DNA of 64,000 nt from contig OZ037856.1 of the NCBI GenBank assembly GCA_964035575.1, positions 1 to 64,000 of the forward strand, written 5' to 3'. Positions 28,001-35,566 of this stretch are shown piece after piece (positions within the stretch are counted from its first letter, which is position 1; each line of letters opens with the position of its first letter). Source of the stretch: Rhynchopus sp. YZ270_cl-10. Lineage: Eukaryota; Euglenozoa; Diplonemea; Diplonemida; Diplonemidae. The notes under the pieces are model-generated. The model ran no database searches and had not been told where the DNA came from. It saw only the letters and a list, made by a program, of their open reading frames with translations. A program made the position numbers and the translations under genes.

Positions 28001-30573
28001 TTGGAACCGCTGCTGCAGAAGTCTTTGGAACTGCTGTTAAAACTGCTGTTAAGCCTGCTGTTGGAACTGCTGTTGGACCTGCCGTTAGAGCTGCTGCCGC
28101 AGAAGTCCTTGGAACTGCTGATGAAACTGCTGTTGTGCCTGCTGTTGTGCCTGTTGCTTGAACTGCTTTTGGAAACGCTGTTGGAACTGCTGCTGCAGAA
28201 GTCTATGGAACTGCTGTTGAAACTGCTGTTGTGCCTGCTGTTGGAACTGCTGCTGGAACTGCTGTTGGAGACGCTGCTGGACCCGCCGTTGGAGCTGCTG
28301 CCGCAGAAGCCATTGGAACTGCTGTTGAAACCGCTGTTGTGCCTGCTGTTGGACCTGCTGTTGGAACTGCTGCTGCAGAAGTCTATGGAACTGCTGTTAA
28401 AACTGCTGTTAAGCCTGCTGTTGGAACTGCTGTTGGACCTGCCGTTAGAGCTGCTGCCGCAGAAGTCCTTGGAACTGCTGATGAAACTGCTGTTGTGCCT
28501 GCTGTTGTGCCTGTTGCTGGAACTGCTTTTGGAAACGCTGTTGGAACTGCTGCTGCAGAAGCCATTGGAACTGCTGTTTAAACTGCTGTTGTGCCTGCTG
28601 TTGGAACTGCTGCTGGAACGGCTGTTGGAAACGCTGCTGCAGAAGTCTTTGGAACTGCTGTTGAAACTGCTGCTAAGCCTGCTGTTGGAACTGCTGTTGG
28701 ACCTGCCGTTAGAGCTGCTGCCGCAGAAGTCCTTGGAACTGCTGATGAAACTGCTGTTGTGCCTGTAGCTGGAACTGCTTTTGGAAACGCTGTTGGAACT
28801 GCTGCTGCAGAAGCCATTGGAACTGCTGTTTAAACTGCTGTTGTGCCTGCTGTTGGAACTGCTGCTGGAACTGCTGTTGGAGACGCTGCTGGACCCGCCG
28901 TTGGAGCTGCTGCCGCAGAAGCCATTGGAACTGCTGTTGAAACTGCTGCTAAGCCTGCTGTTGGACCTGCTGTTGGAGCTGCTGCTGCCGAAGTCTTTGG
29001 AACTGCAGTTGAAACTGCTGTTGTGCCTGCTGTTGGAACTGCTGCTGGAACTGCTTTTGGAGACGCTGTTGGACCTGCTGTTGGAACCGCTGCTGCAGAA
29101 GTCTTTGGAACTGCTGTTAAAACTGCTGTTAAGCCTGCTGTTGGAACTGCTGTTGGACCTGCCGTTAGAGCTGCTGCCGCAGAAGTCCTTGGAACTGCTG
29201 ATGAAACTGCTGTTGTGCCTGTTGCTGGAACTGCTTTTGGAAACGCTGTTGGAACTGCTGCTGCAGAAGCCATTGGAACTGCTGTTTAAACTGCTGTTGT
29301 GCCTGCTGTTGGAACTGCTGCTGGAACGGCTGTTGGAAACGCTGCTGCAGAAGTCTTTGGAACTGCTGTTGAAACTGCTGCTAAGCCTGCTGTTGGAACT
29401 GCTGTTGGACCTGCCGTTAGAGCTGCTGCCGCAGAAGTCCTTGGAACTGCTGATGAAACTGCTGTTGTGCCTGTAGCTGGAACTGCTTTTGGAAACGCTG
29501 TTGGAACTGCTGCTGCAGAAGCCATTGGAACTGCTGTTTAAACTGCTGTTGTGCCTGCTGTTGGAACTGCTGCTGGAACTGCTGTTGGAGACGCTGCTGG
29601 ACCCGCCGTTGGAGCTGCTGCCGCAGAAGCCATTGGAACTGCTGTTGAAACTGCTGTTGTGCCTGCTGTTGGACCTGCTGTTGGAGCTGCTGCTGCAGAA
29701 GTCTTTGGAACTGCAGTTGAAACTGTTGTTGTGCCTGCTGTTGGAACTGCTGCTGGAACTGCTGCTGGAACTGGAGACGCTGCTGGACCCGCCGTTGGAA
29801 CTGCTGCCGCAGAAGCCATTGGAACTGCTGTTTAAACTGCTGTTGTGCCTGCTGTTGGACCTGCTGTTGGAACCGCTGCTGCTGAAGCCTTTGGAACTGC
29901 TGGTGAAAAAGCTGTAGAGCCTGCTGTTGGAACTGCTGCTGTAAAGGCCTTTGGAACTGCTGCTGCACACCAGGGGTGATACTGGGACCCCACCCAGGAC
30001 TCCGAAGATTTCGTTTTTGCTGCTATCACAGTTGCAGCCACTGATGTGGTTGGGCATACATTGCCTCTTTTTGGGGATATCATGGGGGGAAGGGGGGTGT
30101 GGGTTGTTATGACAACAGTTCTTTACTTTGTTGCCTCCACACACGTTTTTGTTGCTGCTATCAAAGCTGCAGCTGCTTGGGTTGTTGGGCTCAAGAGGCC
30201 TCTTTTTGGGGTAAAAAAGGGGGGGAATGGGGCTCCTGCCACTGATGAGGAAGCTGTTGTAGCATAGGAAGCTGCCGCTCCTGATGTTGGTGCTCCTGCT
30301 ACTGCTGTTGATGCAGCTTATGTTGTTGCTGCTGTTGCTGCTGTTGCTGCTGTTGCTGCTGTTGCTGCTGTTGCTGCTGTTGCTGCTGTTGCTGCTGTTG
30401 CTGCTGTTGCTGCTCTTGTTGCTACCGTTGTTGCTTCTGCTGCAGTTGCAGCTGGTGTAGCATATGCTGCTGTTGCTGCTGTTGCTGCTGCTGTTGGTGT
30501 AGCACCTGCTGCTGCTGCTGATGCAGACATGCAGCACCACCCACAACGCCCCCAAAAGGGCCTTCCTCCTCAT
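22009..30573 (-). CDS. Giant multidomain protein: two OTU-like protease domains, zinc fingers and a reverse-transcriptase remnant
   Basis: The frame is 2854 aa from the ATG at 30573; a GTG 26 codons upstream is also in frame. I preferred the ATG because the residues after it (MRRKALLGALWVVLHVC) resemble a signal or anchor segment. In order: a Ser/Asn-rich low-complexity region (about 20-910) encoded by degenerate trinucleotide repeats; an Arg/Trp-rich stretch; a hydrophobic segment (1199-1220); OTU-like domain 1 with NDCGY (Cys1281) and SHFEAVEL (His1398); a C2H2-type finger (about 1460-1495); an RT-like segment (about 1730-1860) with KSSAAGPSNVTGAHLR and FFAGANLVALRK; OTU-like domain 2 with GDCAFEAL (Cys1988) and GHYEPL (His2106); a CxxC zinc cluster (about 2155-2190); a coiled coil (about 2250-2430); an acidic patch; Ser-rich and Gly/Arg-rich tails. 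The RT palm with its YxDD motif is absent. OTU proteases cleave ubiquitin-like chains, and protease domains are known in some LINE proteins. I infer a decayed or domesticated non-LTR-element protein. The functional start may lie downstream, for example at 26979, because the repeat part could stay open by composition. Confidence 0.7.
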   Translation of the reverse strand: MRRKALLGALWVVLHVCISSSSRCYTNSSSNSSNSSICYTSCNCSRSNNGSNKSSNSSNSSNSSNSSNSSNSSNSSNSSNSSNNISCINSSSRSTNIRSGSFLCYNSFLISGRSPIPPLFYPKKRPLEPNNPSSCSFDSSNKNVCGGNKVKNCCHNNPHPPSPHDIPKKRQCMPNHISGCNCDSSKNEIFGVLGGVPVSPLVCSSSSKGLYSSSSNSRLYSFFTSSSKGFSSSGSNSRSNSRHNSSLNSSSNGFCGSSSNGGSSSVSSSSSSSSSSSNSRHNNSFNCSSKDFCSSSSNSRSNSRHNSSFNSSSNGFCGSSSNGGSSSVSNSSSSSSSNSRHNSSLNSSSNGFCSSSSNSVSKSSSSYRHNSSFISSSKDFCGSSSNGRSNSSSNSRLSSSFNSSSKDFCSSVSNSRSSSSSNSRHNSSLNSSSNGFCSSSSNSVSKSSSSNRHNSSFISSSKDFCGSSSNGRSNSSSNSRLNSSFNSSSKDFCSSGSNSRSNSVSKSSSSSSSNSRHNSSFNCSSKDFGSSSSNSRSNSRLSSSFNSSSNGFCGSSSNGGSSSVSNSSSSSSSNSRHNSSLNSSSNGFCSSSSNSVSKSSSSYRHNSSFISSSKDFCGSSSNGRSNSSSNSRLSSSFNSSSKDFCSSVSNSRSSSSSNSRHNSSLNSSSNGFCSSSSNSVSKSSSSNRHNSRHNSSFISSSKDFCGSSSNGRSNSSSNSRLNSSFNSSSIDFCSSSSNSRSNSRHNSGFNSSSNGFCGSSSNGGSSSVSNSSSSSSSNSRHNSSFNSSSIDFCSSSSNSVSKSSSSNRHNSRHNSSFISSSKDFCGSSSNGRSNSSSNSRLNSSFNSSSKDFCSSGSNSRSNSVSKSSSSSSSNSRHNSSFNCSSIDFCSSSSNSRSNSSTNINSRRSNNNLGGGERGMLVFGVSLEGREGQSGCVMMRVWQKGCVQIEFWFDWWCNLWEVFTSLRQPDPCWVVEAPEWGVFVSFAVLDLWKDRRAPTLSYLILWLVGRRTRRTRRGHRSLNWTKSQAGRLRRRKAPCNRPPSPAAHPVFRRIRVADALRGALQCVAIWVLVFVGSELGRSAPHVLGCALFRDAEVLGVGLLRGLCRVRRGWRWLEGASERVRRWTGGIRVAASLVRASVMGVGQLSVCAAEWVWVAWSAGGCLAGFVALVGVARPLGWVLLLEVRRVAARRWTRRIGMAFGMLVVSLLVLLSLLWRAVTPWDLRPAPADPEHPISLSPFALTGGCANVNAPAYTEQAVSVDATLAKFGAKRIPNVSTNDCGYVALHLWDHDTQPDVRAMRKQLYDTAVEVSNRLVQVLGSQEAMTEFANGVTGEAHLNHLGLQLTATASRINIVVVQASEENPLVRITPGSKRVAKSYAESFQAKLPTVVIALCDSHFEAVELVPEVGKTKEGMAEKMRKEARQAVLDTAHLDGIIPTNTTTTAPLATKLGHINADRVFCPFDGCRAGILSSSDAVGGLSRKGLLQHMRRHQADGAYIPDELLGHLGMSRCANDQCDMLLPQSKEVCNTCTVHFGEEGFTAPSPSSRGMLTDQDDLPSFEVMGTTRIQLKGGCPDKHLQLYSELFLRVLMDILEYQDEVAWKRLALFFTVLHRTRTERGGKDQERRLTSTWGKDLEAWKAGQYVALWEQTVEERKPRPSGWSDEDTDEGRRKRTIAKARAGLPSQAMSCATSDGLAPQTPATLEKLQTKHPAAADSKALEQADGPQPQEVPPVTVVEVMKALRSMPKSSAAGPSNVTGAHLRTLCLQRRAKGTLAALAAVLTSLARGNAPVEVAEFFAGANLVALRKPAKHTNHPPGQTSHLTGSAELRIRESIAVAYQKKVASSFLERGAMCVGIATLKREPCVEVDVAPSAEDMDRFGRRSAGAVEPLCDDANPDDDMSRPAPDRSEEQQGKRKRDVKPDHVEPPRKRTGRFDSATVIPEGPGLDVVREWEFLRECPAAQRPRATEQAAKLGASKVTWSFVAGDCAFEALLFATGRTDLSVEGLRQAAVKKVQGRADLSSAAVPNFGVWQRLMTSGDRGDERTWADAIAVAGAGEALEVSVVILNEFARPSLMVPRKRPKAVVLLLHSGDQDAADGSGSIPGHYEPLTMDPALQQHILSFEATGGKGECQSERPMAFVGAREAEASNTFLQCEQCSKLFDASDAHFCCHTCGGLACLHCAQGSKHCPLSQIGRAEYFSALSFLHSNVPAQAASAEGSGDPPPKRAPSPAVPAPEGEDVEEVDTPMAGEEGQQAEQKQQKHEKQRKQQKQQQQKADQEKKEALQRASDAWQQALEVRREHRRSWGPDLAALRGTFGDRQQELSRFLEEQNVRLDQAKAADRHRVEELTARHKRELAEDAKRMHAQYLEDCDRHPEAGESLRAEYDRQRCERHYAIAAKHESEQKATTLVLTAVNLSRQLEAERMVAYGRCFGVVCEGRLFLPCHAVRRAVGDDPEGLEPDCVGDWMALFGPQGASPCPGEFLYCWATQQPWSGNGEGDGDCPESVVARQAVRKIAGEAGYCDTWGKTSAVIVVREGRVSWGTPSRDQLEEEVGRQAEAADTEVRVKVEEMDDDEQEQEEDLDTAMEGADRSHSLSVEGIPDQKKQARVRELLRAQSEAWMWTEEERTERGGLFPCLTMGSPVPSSVTKWISLFHYRQGEKQDGRPLLSLPLSTATFTQWYEVMKVVGLHEWSVKEKCKAKSTLHALTDNRSSRGQAFAAESTRRENEARAAREGIGRQPQASSSSSSSSTSAGRGTTTSIAQPAVSTSSSSSSAGRGNATSSAQPAPSPAPKGPQRHAAQGRSNTSNVFTDSVAQATQHVLSPQEVQRGRNGRGGGQKGRQSGGRKGNKGKN
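27838..30540. repeat. Degenerate CTG/GTT-type trinucleotide repeat with higher-order structure
   Basis: About 2.7 kb built from ctg, ttg, gaa and act trinucleotides, punctuated by a recurring gcagaag block every 70-110 bases. A higher-order duplication is clear: sequence from 28561 recurs from 29269 (offset 708). Another block near 27915 recurs near 29005. The right end (about 30310-30420) is a nearly pure 9-mer (gctgttgct). Because the repeat lacks stop-forming triplets in most registers, long frames are open on both strands: Ser/Asn-rich in the gene frame, Gln-rich or Ala/Thr-rich in other minus frames, Leu/Glu-rich or Ala/Val/Gly-rich on plus. Only the Ser/Asn frame is uninterrupted throughout and joins the domain-bearing part of the large protein. 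Confidence 0.85.
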
Positions 30574-30767
30574 TTTTAAAAAGGCAAAAACCAAAAAACG
30601 AAAACAAAGAAGGACAAGACACACTACGCCTTGCGCTTCGCCGGCCTGCACTCCTCAACCGTTGCCCAGGGACCGCCCCGTGGAGGCGTACAAGGCTCAC
30701 AATAAAACAAAGGAAAGGGGGAGGGAGGGAGGGTAAAAAGAAAGGACAAGTGTGTTGTAATGTGTAA

Positions 30768-30818
30768 AAAATGGTCCCCTGTAAAAAATGGTCCCCTGTA
30801 AAAAATGGTCCCCTGTAA
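30768..30818. repeat. 17-bp tandem repeat (3 copies)
   Basis: Three copies of atggtcccctgtaaaaa. The motif resembles the reverse complement of the 22-bp unit at 31745-32154 (cccctgtaa next to an A run and atg), so the two arrays may share an origin. Confidence 0.75.
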
Positions 30819-31081
30819 ATAAGCAGCCACCACAGAGTGTTGCAAATCGGTCTTTTCCCTCATCCATTTGTAGTTTTTTTAGTCAGTGATTTGTTTGCTT
30901 AAAATAGAAGATGTAAATAAAATGGTAGAGAGGGGGGGAGGAGAGAGAAGGTCCAAGAAATAAATACCCCCCCTTTTTTTGTCAGTAATTGTGGAACGAC
31001 CCTCACCACTCTTCTCATGAGAGAAGGTCAGCCTTGGGAACTGACAATGGGGTTTATCGTTTGAATTATTGGACAAATAAT

Positions 31082-31229
31082 ACTGTGTGTACTGTGTATA
31101 CTGTGTATACTGTATATACTGTATATACTGTGTATACTGTGTATACTGTGTATACTGTGTATACTGTGTATACTGTGTATACTGTGTATACTGTGTATAC
31201 TGTGTATACTGTGTATACTGTGTATACTG
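31082..31229. repeat. 9-bp tandem array (tgtgtatac)n, first copy
   Basis: About 16 copies of tgtgtatac with a few tgtatatac variants near the left end. It leads directly into the 10-bp array at 31230. The reverse complement of the same pair of arrays occurs at 33211-33695. Confidence 0.93.
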
Positions 31230-31350
31230 TGTTTTTCTGTGTTTTTCTGTGTTTTTCTGTGTTTTTCTGTGTTTTTCTGTGTTTTTCTGTGTTTTTCTGT
31301 GTTTTTCTGTGTTTTTCTGTGTTTTTCTGTGTTTTTCTGTGTTTTTCTGT
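31230..31350. repeat. 10-bp tandem array (tgtgtttttc)n, first copy
   Basis: Twelve perfect copies. They are followed by tgtgtgtgctgtgaaa and then tgtacgggacccaaaat, a short non-repetitive tag that also ends the other two versions of this array. Confidence 0.93.
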
Positions 31351-31441
31351 GTGTGCTGTGAAACTGTGTACGGGACCCAAAATACCTGTAAAAGTCATAT
31401 GGGGCATACTTTTGCGCCCCCTGTGCACCCTATTTCAGGAC

Positions 31442-31748
31442 CCCCGAAAAGCCCCCTGTGCACCCTTTTTCAGGGGTGAAATGCCCCCTGTGCACCATAT
31501 CCAAAACCACTTCCGGGAGGTTTCGGGAGGGTTTCGGGAACCAAAAAAAGCCGCCCCCTGTGCACCTTAGATACCCGTTTTCTGGTTCTAGGTTATGTTA
31601 TCTGGCTGGTGGTTGGTATCTAAGGTGCACAGGGGGCGGCTTTTTTTGGTTCCCGAAACCCTCCCGAAACCTCCCGGAAGTGGTTTTGGATATGGTGCAC
31701 AGGGGGCATTTCACCCCTGAAAAAGGGTGCACAGGGGGCTTTTCGGGG
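31442..31748. repeat. 134-bp inverted repeat with 39-nt loop
   Basis: The arms 31442-31575 and 31615-31748 are reverse complements of each other with no mismatch that I found. The loop (31576-31614) contains ctggttctaggttatg and atctggctggt, the reverse complement of the motif that builds the tandem array at 34.0-35.1 kb. Each arm carries several copies of the ggtgcacagggggc motif. It would form a very stable cruciform or foldback RNA. No open frame or terminal target-site duplication identifies it as a standard transposon. Confidence 0.93.
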
Positions 31749-32154
31749 TTCATTTTTTTTTACAAGGGGTTCATTTTTTTTTACAAGGGGTTCATTTTTT
31801 TTTACAAGGGGTTCATTTTTTTTTACAGGGGTTCATTTTTTTTTACAGGGGTTCATTTTTTTTTACAGGGGTTCATTTTTTTTTACACAAGGGGTTCATT
31901 TTTTTTTACACAGGGGTTCATTTTTTTTTACACAGGGGTTCATTTTTTTTTACACAGGGGTTCATTTTTTTTTACACAGGGGTTCATTTTTTTTTACACA
32001 GGGGTTCATTTTTTTTTACACAGGGGTTCATTTTTTTTTACACAGGGGTTCATTTTTTTTTACACAGGGGTTCATTTTTTTTTACACAGGGGTTCATTTT
32101 TTTTTACACAGGGGTTCATTTTTTTTTACACAGGGGTTCATTTTTTTTTACACA
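31745..32154. repeat. 22-bp tandem array, 19 units
   Basis: Nineteen copies of a unit of the form acaggggttcatttttttttac. The first units lack one or two bases (acaag or acag instead of acacag) and later ones are uniform. It abuts the right arm of the 134-bp inverted repeat. Long frames through it on plus reflect composition only. Confidence 0.93.
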
Positions 32155-32880
32155 AAAAACTATGTTAAGACGAAATCCTACCGATGTGCCTACATGGGGC
32201 GTCCCCCGTTAGTAGTGCGCCAGATGAGGGGCATGAAGCGAAAAGCGGCTAAAGGTGCAGGCCTGTGTTGCAGCACAGGTCTGGAGAGTTGAGGCAACTC
32301 GCCTGCTGAGCGTGAGAGGAATCAAGGCAGAGGTTCGCTGTCCAAGTAAAACCTACCCTGGTCATCCTCTGCCTGTTTTGTTTTCTGTCGTGATTGTTTG
32401 TGTTTGTGGGCGGGATCAGATGGGTGGAGGGTGTTTGCTTTTTGTTTAGCTTGGAGAAGGGCCACTCTCGCACACTCCTTGTTATCTATCATCTAGTTTC
32501 ATTTTTTCATGCATCCCCAAAGTATGTAGACAGAGAGTCAAGACCACCTTGGCCAAAAGGGTTTTTTCACCACACTTTTCTTTTGCTTCCATTCGTGGAA
32601 GCGTTTGCTTTTCTTCTGTTCCTGGCCTGACGTGTGTTCAACAGGTGTGCTATTTTTACTGAGTGGAATCCATTTTTCTTTTTCCAGGTGAGGCACTAAA
32701 ACAAGACATCCTGCAGACAACGAAACAATGGGCACGTGTGTTTTTTATTCTCCCTTCCCTTCTTTTAAGTAAGGAGGATTAGGTCTTCTTTTTTTCCTTT
32801 TTTTGCCCCATAAGTGTGACGCCTGTGTATTCAAATTGATTAAAAAGAATAAAAAACAAACACACGATGCAGTTTCTTGT
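32155..32880. other. Unique segment between arrays; possible structured RNA at its left end
   Basis: This is non-repetitive sequence within the array zone. The part 32190-32345 is rich in short hairpins: GGGG/CCCC at 32196-32206, a 9-bp stem with one G-U pair at 32259-32282, and a perfect 6-bp stem (gagttg/caactc) with a 3-base loop at 32286-32300. I could not match it to a known RNA family. The rest is T-rich without a credible gene. Confidence 0.4.
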
Positions 32881-32899
32881 TTTGTTTAGGAGGAAGTGG

Positions 32900-33095
32900 C
32901 CACTTACTTTACTTTACCGCCCACCTTTTATACTAAAACTTGAAACACCGACCTTTTTTGGTCATCATTTTTTCATTTCCTTTTTCCTTTTCCATTTTCC
33001 TGTTCATTTTATTGTCTTTATTGTTTACTCCATTCTTCCTTTTTCCTTTCTTCTATTCTCACATACAAAAAAAGACCAAGTACATAAAAGAGAAA
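32900..33095. repeat. Dispersed repeat block B, copy 1
   Basis: The block contains accgaccttttttggtcatc, then pyrimidine-rich sequence with gttcattttattgtcttta, and ends near gaccaagtacat. It is similar in direct orientation to 35620-35770 and in inverted orientation to 33855-34020. Divergence between copies is visible by eye (substitutions and small indels). Confidence 0.8.
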
Positions 33096-33103
33096 AAAAA
33101 AAA

Positions 33104-33210
33104 GGCTTTTCGGGGGTCCTGAAATAGGGTGCACAGGGGGCGCAAAAGTATGCCCCATATGACTTTTACAGGTATTTTGGGTCCCGTACACAGTTTTCAC
33201 AGCACACACA
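33104..33210. repeat. Array tag, inverted relative to 31345-31460
   Basis: From cttttcgggggtcctg through ggtgcacagggggcgc and gtcatatg-type sequence to gtcccgtacacagttttcac, this is the reverse complement of 31345-31455, which follows the first array pair. Confidence 0.85.
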
Positions 33211-33280
33211 GAAAAACACAGAAAAACACAGAAAAACACAGAAAAACACAGAAAAACACAAAAAAACACAGAAAAACACA
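33211..33280. repeat. 10-bp tandem array (gaaaaacaca)n, second copy, inverted
   Basis: Seven copies, one with a G-to-A change (aaaaaacaca). It is the reverse complement of the unit at 31230-31350. Confidence 0.93.
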
Positions 33281-33695
33281 GTATACACAGTATACACAGT
33301 ATACACAGTATACACAGTATACACAGTATACACAGTATACACAGTATACACAGTATACACAGTATACACAGTATACACAGTATACACAGTATACACAGTA
33401 TACACAGTATACACAGTATACACAGTATACACAGTATACACAGTATACACAGTATACACAGTATACACAGTATACACAGTATACACAGTATACACAGTAT
33501 ACACAGTATACACAGTATACACAGTATACACAGTATACACAGTATACACAGTATACACAGTATACACAGTATACACAGTATACACAGTATACACAGTATA
33601 CACAGTATACACAGTATACACAGTATACACAGTATACACAGTATACACAGTATACACAGTATACACAGTATACACAGTATACACAGTATACACAG
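33281..33695. repeat. 9-bp tandem array (gtatacaca)n, second copy, inverted
   Basis: About 46 uninterrupted, essentially perfect copies of gtatacaca. It is the reverse complement of the unit at 31082-31229 and nearly three times longer, as expected for an unstable minisatellite. The uniformity points to recent expansion. Confidence 0.95.
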
Positions 33696-33696
33696 T

Positions 33697-34068
33697 AGTG
33701 TACAAACCTTCTCTCAGTAGGGAAGCATGGTACACGTGAAAACACCTAAGTGCCCAGCCCACCAAAACACCAACCAGTTGACACAAGCCAGATATTTATT
33801 TCGGGTTTGCAGGTTTGCAGATAACTCAACCAGTTAAGTAACCCCCAAGAACCCTATTTTTCTTCTTTTCTGTACTTGGTCTATTTTTTTATGAGAATAG
33901 AAAGGAAAAGGGAAAAAATGGAGAAGATAATAAAGACAATAAAATGAACAGGAAAACGGAAATGGAAAAAAGAAAAAAGGATGACCAAAAAAGGTCGGGT
34001 TTAGAATAAAAGGTGGATGAAGAGCTTACCAAGAACCTTATCAACCACACCAACCACACAAGCACCAG
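33697..34068. repeat. Left arm of a large inverted repeat
   Basis: From tacaaaccttctctcagtag to caaccacaccaacc this is the inverted, slightly diverged counterpart of about 35567-35936. It includes block B in reverse (33855-34020). Flanked outside by the 9/10-bp arrays on both sides, the full palindrome spans roughly 33180-36200 around a central tandem array. Confidence 0.88.
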
Positions 34069-35060
34069 CCGGATAATGCATGTAACTGACCCCCGAGAAC
34101 CCTATCAACCACACCAGCCAGATAACGCAACCTAGAACCCGCAAACCCGTGCACCCGCAAACCCGCAAACCCACACAACCACCAGACAGATAACGTAACC
34201 TAGAACCAGAAAACGCAACCTAGAACCAGCAGGTTCCCGCGCACCCGCACCCACCAGCCGGCTTATCGACCACACCAGCCAGATAACGTTGCCCGAACCC
34301 CGCGCACCCGCACCACCACACCAGCCGGATAACGCAACCTAGAACCCGCAAACCCGCGCACCCGCAAACCCGCAAACCCGCACAACCACCAGCCAGATAA
34401 CGTAACCTAGAACCAGAAAACGCAACCTAGAACCAGCAAGTTCCCGCGCACCCGCACCCACCAGCCGGCTTATCGACCACACCAGCCAGATAACGTTGCC
34501 CGAACCCCGCGCACCCGCACCACCACACCAGCCGGATAACGCAACCTAGAACCCGCAAACCCGCGCACCCGCAAACCCGCAAACCCGCACAACCACCAGC
34601 CAGATAACGTAACCTAGAACCAGAAAACGCAACCTAGAACCAGCAAGTTCCCGCGCACCCGCACCCACCAGCCAGCTTATCGACCACACCAGCCAGATAA
34701 CGTTGCCCGAACCCCGCGCACCCGCACCACCACACCAGCCGGATAACGCAACCTAGAACCAGCAGGTTCCCGCGCACCCGCACCCACCAGCCAGCTTAGT
34801 GACCACACCAGCCAGATAACGCAACCTAGAACCCGCAAACCCGCGCACCCGCAAACCCGCAAACCCGCACAACCACCAGACAGATAACGTAACCTAGAAC
34901 CAGATAACGCAACCTAGAACCAGCAGGTTCCCGCGCACCCGCACCCACCAGCCAGCTTATCGACCACACCAGCCAGATAACGTTGCCCGAACCCCGCGCA
35001 CCCGTACCACCACACCAGCCAGATAACACAACCTAGAACCCGCTAATACTCGCAAATAAC
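34040..35060. repeat. Complex tandem array with 207-bp higher-order unit
   Basis: Built from motifs such as accagccagataacg, caacctagaaccag and cgcaaacccgcgcaccc. The marker ataacgttgcccgaacccc falls at 34283, 34490, 34697 and 34977, giving spacings of 207, 207 and 280. It is C/A-rich on plus and contains no credible gene. The motif also appears, reversed, in the loop at 31576-31614 and near 35470-35580. Confidence 0.88.
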
Positions 35061-35109
35061 AGTTTTTCAGTGCGTGAAACAGCTGAGTTACTGAACCCCG
35101 AGAAGACTG

Positions 35110-35455
35110 GATCCGGTGCACAGGGTGCCTTTTTGAAAAAAATCCGGTGCACAGGGGGCGCCTAAGTGAAAAATCGGTGCACAGGGGGCGTATCCTGGAA
35201 AAATCCGGTGCACACGGGGCGACCAAAAACGGTGCACAGGGGGCGTCTTTGAACGGTGCACAGGGGGCGCCTAAAATCCGGTGCACACGGGGCGCCCCAA
35301 AAACGGTGCACAGGGGGCGTGTCAGAACGGTGCACATGGGGCGCCCGGCTATTAAATCACGGGTAAAACGCCCCCTGTGCACCGGATTTTTGGGCGCCCC
35401 CTGTGCACCGTTTTGGGGTGCGCCCCCTGTGCACCGGACGTGCCCCCTGTGCACC
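35110..35455. repeat. Cluster of GGTGCACAGGGGGCG motifs, nine forward then four reversed
   Basis: About nine copies in the ggtgcacagggggcg orientation (some with acacgggg or acatgggg variants), spaced 23-33 bases apart, run to about 35345. Four copies follow in the opposite orientation (cgccccctgtgcacc). The same motif occurs around 31411-31740 and at 33129. The gtgcac core is itself palindromic. Confidence 0.88.
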
Positions 35456-35566
35456 GGAGTGGCCTGGTGGTTGTGCGGGTTTGCGGGTTCTAGGTTGCGT
35501 TATCCGACTGGTGTGGTTGTGTGGGTGTGTGGGGTTCGGGCACATTATCTGGTTCCAGGTTGCATT

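Noticed and set aside
31082-31429. Long open frames through the 9/10-bp arrays and the 22-bp array on both strands
   Set aside because: They consist only of repeat translation (YTVYTV, YCVYCV, HFFLHRGS) and change with copy number; no start context or domain.
32210-32250. Hammerhead-ribozyme-like core (gatgag...gcgaaa)
   Set aside because: The CUGAUGA core is not intact and the required stem III and cleavage site are not visible.
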